Source of the DNA: Marchantia polymorpha subsp. ruderalis
Taxonomy: Eukaryota; Streptophyta; Marchantiopsida; Marchantiales; Marchantiaceae
Assembly (NCBI GenBank): GCA_037833965.1
Contig: AP031353.1
Location: 20,276,501 to 20,340,500 of the forward strand
Direction of reading: 5' to 3'
Length of the DNA: 64,000 nucleotides
Shown: positions 58,600 through 64,000 of the stretch, one piece after another
Numbering within the stretch: the first letter of the stretch is position 1
Layout of the letters: every line of letters begins with the position of its first letter
The notes under the pieces: model-generated
The model's database searches: none
Seen by the model: the letters and a program-made list of their open reading frames with translations, nothing else
Told to the model about the DNA's origin: nothing
Translations under genes and position numbers: made by a program

Positions 58600-61500
58600 T
58601 TATTCAAGCCATATACTGAAGACATGAGCCCTACCACGATGGTGCATCTCTTTTTTTGCACGATTTTTAAGTTTCTCGGTGTCATTTGGCAAGGTGGACC
58701 AAATATTTGTGGCTCGCATCTTTGCAGCACGATCCTGATTGACAGTCCAAATATAAAAGTTAGTCATTCGTCCCAACGTTACGACGGTGATGCATAAAAT
58801 AGCTGAAACTTGCTTCGACTCATATACATACCAATGTTCGCTCCCTAACTGTCCTAAGACGCTCCATGAACCAAGGTTCTGGTTGCAAACTCCCCTCGCT
58901 AACGTCCATACGGGATGTAAGTGGCATCCAATCCGCAACATTTTCACCATCGGTCAAAGTAAGGTTGCTGAAGACCTTTGCTCCTTGCTCTCGAGCTGAT
59001 GAGACATCTGAGAAGAACATCTCTAAAGAACTACTGCTCTCCACGTCCAGATAGATCGACGCAACTGCACACAAAACGTAATCACTTAAAAACTACTGTA
59101 GAATATACTAGCTTAGCAAGTAACATGTCAACGAAGTAGACTTAGAACTTTGACGAACAATCAGGTTGCTTTACAGAATTCAGTGAACAATTCTTCTACC
59201 TTTCAACCGCTTGAAGTCTTCAGCAACATCATGTACACTCATAGCTCCTTTTCTTTTCAAAGAATCCAACTCCGTTGAGACAATAGGTTTAGTTTGAAGG
59301 GCTTCTTCAACCGCTACCATCTTTACGATATCCTGTAAGGCTTGTTTCTTGTCCTTGACAGTTGACTTCTTGACTGCTCTTCTGGGTCCTCGTTTGTCTG
59401 GGACGGAATGCCCGGATAACGTGTACAGCTGTGAGGGAATCCCCTTCTGATTTCTGGTACTACTCAGCAGCTTGGAAGCTCGAGCATCAGGATGTGTGGG
59501 ACTTAAGAGTCGCACTCGAAGTTTAGGAGCATGAGCTCGAGATCCTGCGAGGTTTTGATACGCATAACTATGAATTGTATGGTATAGGTTCACATAGATG
59601 CGCAACCATCAAAAGTACACTCATTGCGGTATTCAACGTACAATATGTTGCTAATTTATCCTTGAGACTGAATATTCTTACCGTCTGCTCGAAGCTGTAC
59701 CCAAACAGAATCCATAAGCCTATATTCACGTATCGTTTTTCCAATCTTGGAATCCTGTGCAATGACGTATTTTGAAATCTCTACATTATGCAAATCGAGA
59801 TTACAGGAGGATTGATTCACTACACGTCAGAAGACTATCGAATTTACTGCATAAGATAGTAGGCCACAAGCTAAGAGACACTCACAATGTGGCAAATACT
59901 AGATGACAGTCAATATCGACGACTGAAAAGATATCGCGCAGAGTCCTTACAGAGTCATTGCAGCGGTACAAATCAGAAGCGCGCAAAGGAAACAAAAGTA
60001 CGGATACAAGGACATACTTACGTTAATTTTCACAACTCCCGGTTCCTTCACCAGAATATGACTGTCAGCCCGACTAAAAAGCTCTTCTGTATCGAGTTCA
60101 GAATCGTCCTCTGCTGGAAGAATAACATTTCCTTTTTTGTCCTATTAAAACAGAATCCACACAAACGCGTCAAAGTAGAGCTTTCACCAAATGTCACGAG
60201 GTCGATGGTTCCTGGCCTCTTCGGGTACGGTGGACTTCGAATTTCTATCACTCAAACTTCGTCTTGCAAAGGCAGTTCCGTCATCCTTCCGCTACTTGGA
60301 CAGAACCATCATCCCACAACCAAAATTCACCAACTCAGGAAAAAGGCATGAGCCTTTACAGACTAGAGAGTTGAAGTGCGAAAAAAGACCAGTGTTTTGA
60401 TTGTGTTGTCCTCATTTCAGAACTCCAGTGAAAAAATTCCTTTCGAACATAGCACATCAGATGAAAGAGCCAATTACAAGGTTCAGTAACACATGTGAAA
60501 ATTTTCAGCGTATGGATTCGGAGAATATTGTATGTGTGCGTAAAGTAGTTCAAGCCATTACGTACTTGTAGATAAACAGGTACTCTAAGGTCGTACTTAG
60601 GAACAAACACCATCATTCCTTTGCTGAAAATGCTGATAACCTGTAAATAGACAAAAGAATTAGAAATAGAGGTATGTTACACCAGTTACTTGACATGTTT
60701 GATCAAAGTCCTTCCCAATCAGGTCAAAAGTTGTGGGCAACAAAGGTGAAGCAGCTCCTGCTGCTGTTGTTACTGCTCAGCTAGATCAACGTTAAGGGCT
60801 GGAAAAATCCAGCCGCATAGGAGAACTTGTTTGAAGCAGCCCAAAAGTTGACTTCACGCTTATTCTTAAGAATCCCACCTAGCTATGTTCGTACCGAAGC
60901 CTAAAGTTGCTATTAAATGTAGGCTACTCAAGGTAAAGATGAGATCAACCGCTACAATGTAGAGGGATTTCTTACCACAGCGTGTTCTGCTTTCGCGTGT
61001 TTTTGCAGAAACATCAGTAGGTAAAGCTCATTACACTCCTTTTGTGCTCTTTTGCTGTTCCGATGGCGCTCATTGAGGTGATGAACGACCTGATCTCAGA
61101 AACAAAAAATCACCCACGGGAAGCCTGATAATGCTAAAATTTGCTTAAGTATCAGAATTGGCGAGGAACAAGCAGAAAACACATAGATAAATAGGTAAAT
61201 ATCTGGTACCTCTTGCAACTCTTGGCTTGGTAGATCCAAAGTCAAATTAGTCTTCGCAGATATCACATCATTCCCTTTTACAAGATCTGAATCTTCCCCG
61301 CAAGCGGCCAGCAACATACGATGAACTATTACGTCCGCATAACGACGAATTGGTGACGTAAAATGGGTGTAAAACCTGAAAGAGCGAGATTTTTCAAAAC
61401 AAGTATTCAGAACGGTCGACTCATCAACGGAAACACAGCAACGTATTTAGATGGACTCTTAGTTTATCACAGAAGGTTAAGGGAAAGGAATTAATCAAAA

Positions 61501-64000
61501 CGTACTCCAAAGCTAGGCCGTAGTGATAAACTCCACTTGCATCAGATTGTTCTCCTGTTGAGCAATATTCAGCCTGAAGTTCAGAATCGTCAGTACAAGA
61601 CTAAAGCTTGATCCCGACTCAAAATGTCATGAAGGATACATGTCCCAAATAACGCATTCCATATTACTCCAGGTAATCCTAACTTCAGTTCCTGAAGCTA
61701 AACAAAAAAAGCCTTATCTTCCGGGGGAGGCAAAGTGACCAACTTCTGGTTCCTCTGGGTTCCTCCATATAACTCTTGCTTACTTCTCTCAAGTACATTG
61801 CGTGATGGAATGTTCCACACACGATGGCTTCTTTGCACATAAGATTAACCTGGTTTCAAGTTATGTTCGAAATACGGTTTTTTATGCGGAGGAAACTCTT
61901 CCACATCATTACCTCTGACATAGCCCTCGTCGCCAACGCGCGAAAAGCACTCTGCGAGAAAGCAAATCCATCCAGGTCAGGTAAGGCCAAGTGCCGATAT
62001 AGACTTCATAAGTAGGTAATAAGATGCAGCAGGCTCTTGAGTCTTCGACCGATGTTATTTAGGAGGTTGTTCCAAGGATGTCTGCATCTCTCATGAAGTC
62101 CCTGATAGCCTTAGTACAGAAGAACTAATTTCGATCATAGATTTTCCTTACAGAGTCCTGCATCGACTGTACAACAAACTGATGTCATATATGACTAGAA
62201 TCTAAAATATGCATCAGAATCCACAATAATACATATTGTGTAAAGAGTCCAATCGAAGGCCCACGGATCCTCTACGGTCAAGGGACCGATTCCAGCCCAC
62301 ACACAACAGCCAGATGTCTAAGGAACAAAAGAGAGACCTCAACAAGGGGATCGTTGCTGTCACGCATGCGATCGAGGGAATTTGCCAGCGCCTGTCAATA
62401 AACAACGTGATTTTGTCAGCTTTAATCCCCACAAAATTTAGGCGTATAGCAGGCGCACTTCTTGCTCTTGAAACTGGAACAGATGACTGTAATTCCAACT
62501 TTGATGCAGGTTGCAAGTTCAACACCACCTTGTTGCTTGAAGTATCTAAGGTAAATCCGCGTGCTGCACAGCACTACGAGCCCATTATCACTGTGATTAA
62601 AATTTGGTCACATCTTCAAAAAATGACTAGCACTGGATCGAATATAGTCAAACTGGAAATACAAAATCAGAGACAGGTAGTCCAACAAGCTAAATACTTT
62701 GTAGAAAGACAACAGAATCAAAGCGTACAGCATACAACTGAATTATATGTTTCAACTTGAATATCACCTCAAGTAGTAGAGTGAAGTTGTCCAGTCGAGG
62801 AGGGGCGTGGCGCCGAAGAAGAGCCTTGGATGGAAAGGACCTGATATCCCCAAGGCAGGCTTCACTTAGCATGTTTATATTTCTCCCCTTCTCACATACT
62901 ATTAGACATTATTTAGAGTGCACCAACCTTCCAGAGTTCAGTTTCTACAACAAGTAAATTCCTTGCAAGGAGCAAACGTGGGGACAGCGTGTTTTGAATT
63001 GGAGAAGTTGTTGACAGAATACATACAACGACCAATTGTACGGCACACCCAGAACAGGTATGGTCCTCACCCATATATTTTCTTGGCAACATATGAATTG
63101 GCTAAGATCATCAGCTCTGCGACTATCCAGTTCATCTGGAAGAAAATCCACGAACAGTTTACACCTTGTTCAAATCAGTCTGGTCCCAGCTTGGGTAAAT
63201 AACAAAAAGTGAGGTCATTTCATCGAAAAAGAGGACGTGATTGAAGCAATATGAACGTCGTTGGTCACCGTCAAGTATCCTCACCGGAAGTTCTTCCTTA
63301 GTGTCCACGCTGATTGGTTCCTTGTTGCCAGCAGTCTCAAAGCGAAGTTCGGAACTGACCAACTCCAAGGCACCATGGGCCTTCCTCAAATCTCGACGTA
63401 GCTGTAGAAAACAACATATTTCGAATTAATGTTTTAACGATATTCGATTTCCAGCACAAGCTTCTTGCCCCTTAGTGTTCACGGCCACTCCAGTAGGTTC
63501 TCACATCGCAACATCTCTGAAACGACCGAACTTGGTCCCTGATCTCGAGCCTTACAAGTGAACTTATAAAAGTCAGTGCAGAGTACTTTAGAGTTTGGAT
63601 ACCTGCGAGAAACTTGCAAGAACAAGCAGATCAGACTCAACAGCAGCAAGTTCATCTTGTCCACCGCTGATCTCCCAACCAGAAGGCAGCGTTTGACGAT
63701 CAACGATTGCTTGGGCTTGAGCGTAGAACATCTGCAGCAACCGGAGACACACAAAATACGACTTTAAACTCAAATTTCGAGCAAAATTAAAGTCGATCGT
63801 AAAGCAGAAGTCCAGTTTAAAGGGTAAATACGATATACAGCAAAACTATTCATTAAAATCACCTGATGTTTAGACCGAATAATTGTCCTTCCGAACCACA
63901 CATCCACAATTTCGAAGAAGTTCTCAGGATCGACTGTCCAGACAACACTAACGGCCAGCCTGTCCGTGCCTCCTTTGAGAGAACACAGATTCTCACTAGT
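58600..64000 (-). CDS. DIS3L-like RNB-family 3'-5' exoribonuclease, C-terminal part
   Basis: Runs off the window edge; the 5' half, including the RNB catalytic aspartates, lies beyond 64000. Seventeen exons join in phase: 64000-63863, 63731-63603, 63401-63285, 63135-63071, 62840-62768, 62573-62529, 62391-62338, 61951-61913, 61573-61506, 61375-61210, 61089-60976, 60640-60566, 60141-60022, 59754-59682, 59544-59200, 59064-58832, 58734-58600 (662 aa). Diagnostic text: [73 protein letters not shown], and an S1-type fold with [28 protein letters not shown] and [14 protein letters not shown] resemble animal DIS3L more than DIS3/RRP44. Such enzymes degrade RNA 3' to 5' as exosome partners. About 236 residues follow the S1 fold, with a basic block ([18 protein letters not shown]); human DIS3L, as I recall it, does not have this. 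Confidence 0.92.

Noticed and set aside
61824..62015. Exon-like minus segment near 61780-61850 (reading [18 protein letters not shown]) considered part of the DIS3L-like gene
   Set aside because: The flanking exons (61951-61913 and 61573-61506) join directly in phase and align without a gap to the family, leaving no place for it.

Overview
This window is nuclear DNA from a land plant. The coding genes are split by GT-AG introns, and the best-supported products are of plant type: two secreted nepenthesin-like aspartic proteases, a receptor-like serine/threonine kinase, a plant-style ORC3, an RsmD-like rRNA methyltransferase with a putative plastid presequence, and a DIS3L-like exoribonuclease. 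There are no operons, Shine-Dalgarno sites or prokaryotic features. A non-seed plant (moss, liverwort or similar) is my guess, but nothing in the window proves it.

Layout. 1-3600: AT-rich, no gene supported. 4279-8932 (+): an 11-exon gene for a PH-domain, coiled-coil protein with a long lysine/serine-rich repetitive tail. 9000-14600: no supported gene; short tandem repeats, inverted repeats and possible retroelement debris. 15361-16818 (+) and 27392-28843 (+): two intronless A1-family aspartic proteases about 10.5 kb apart, probably old tandem duplicates. The DNA between them is AT-rich repeat DNA with a tRNA-Cys-like pseudogene. 35740-37207 (-): a four-exon gene for a 250-aa single-span membrane protein of unknown function. 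37500-44400: AT-rich, with a 57-bp minisatellite and a decayed hAT transposase. 45177-46181 (+): a receptor-like kinase domain with altered DFG and APE motifs. 47767-48004: a possible short hAT-type non-autonomous element. 48309-53916 (+): origin recognition complex subunit 3 in 17 exons, 826 aa, with two AT-hooks in its C-terminal winged-helix region. 55386-56453 (-): RsmD-like methyltransferase. 58600 to beyond 64000 (-): the C-terminal 662 residues, in 17 exons, of a DIS3L-like RNB exonuclease whose 5' part lies outside the window.

The genes do not form a pathway. They are ordinary housekeeping genes (DNA replication licensing, RNA decay, organelle rRNA modification) plus lineage-specific protease, kinase and PH-domain genes, separated by AT-rich repeat blocks. 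Exon models were built by hand, by requiring GT/AG borders, matching phase at every junction, an open frame, and agreement with remembered family sequence where the family was recognised. The ORC3, DIS3L-like and 250-aa membrane protein models close perfectly in phase.

The most distinctive observations are the AT-hook pair in ORC3, the roughly 236-residue C-terminal extension of the DIS3L-like protein, the kinase with DMG in place of DFG and no APE glutamate, the protease with its two active-site triads swapped (DSG first, DTG second), and a scatter of perfect or near-perfect short-spacer inverted repeats. I found no convincing new multi-gene system.
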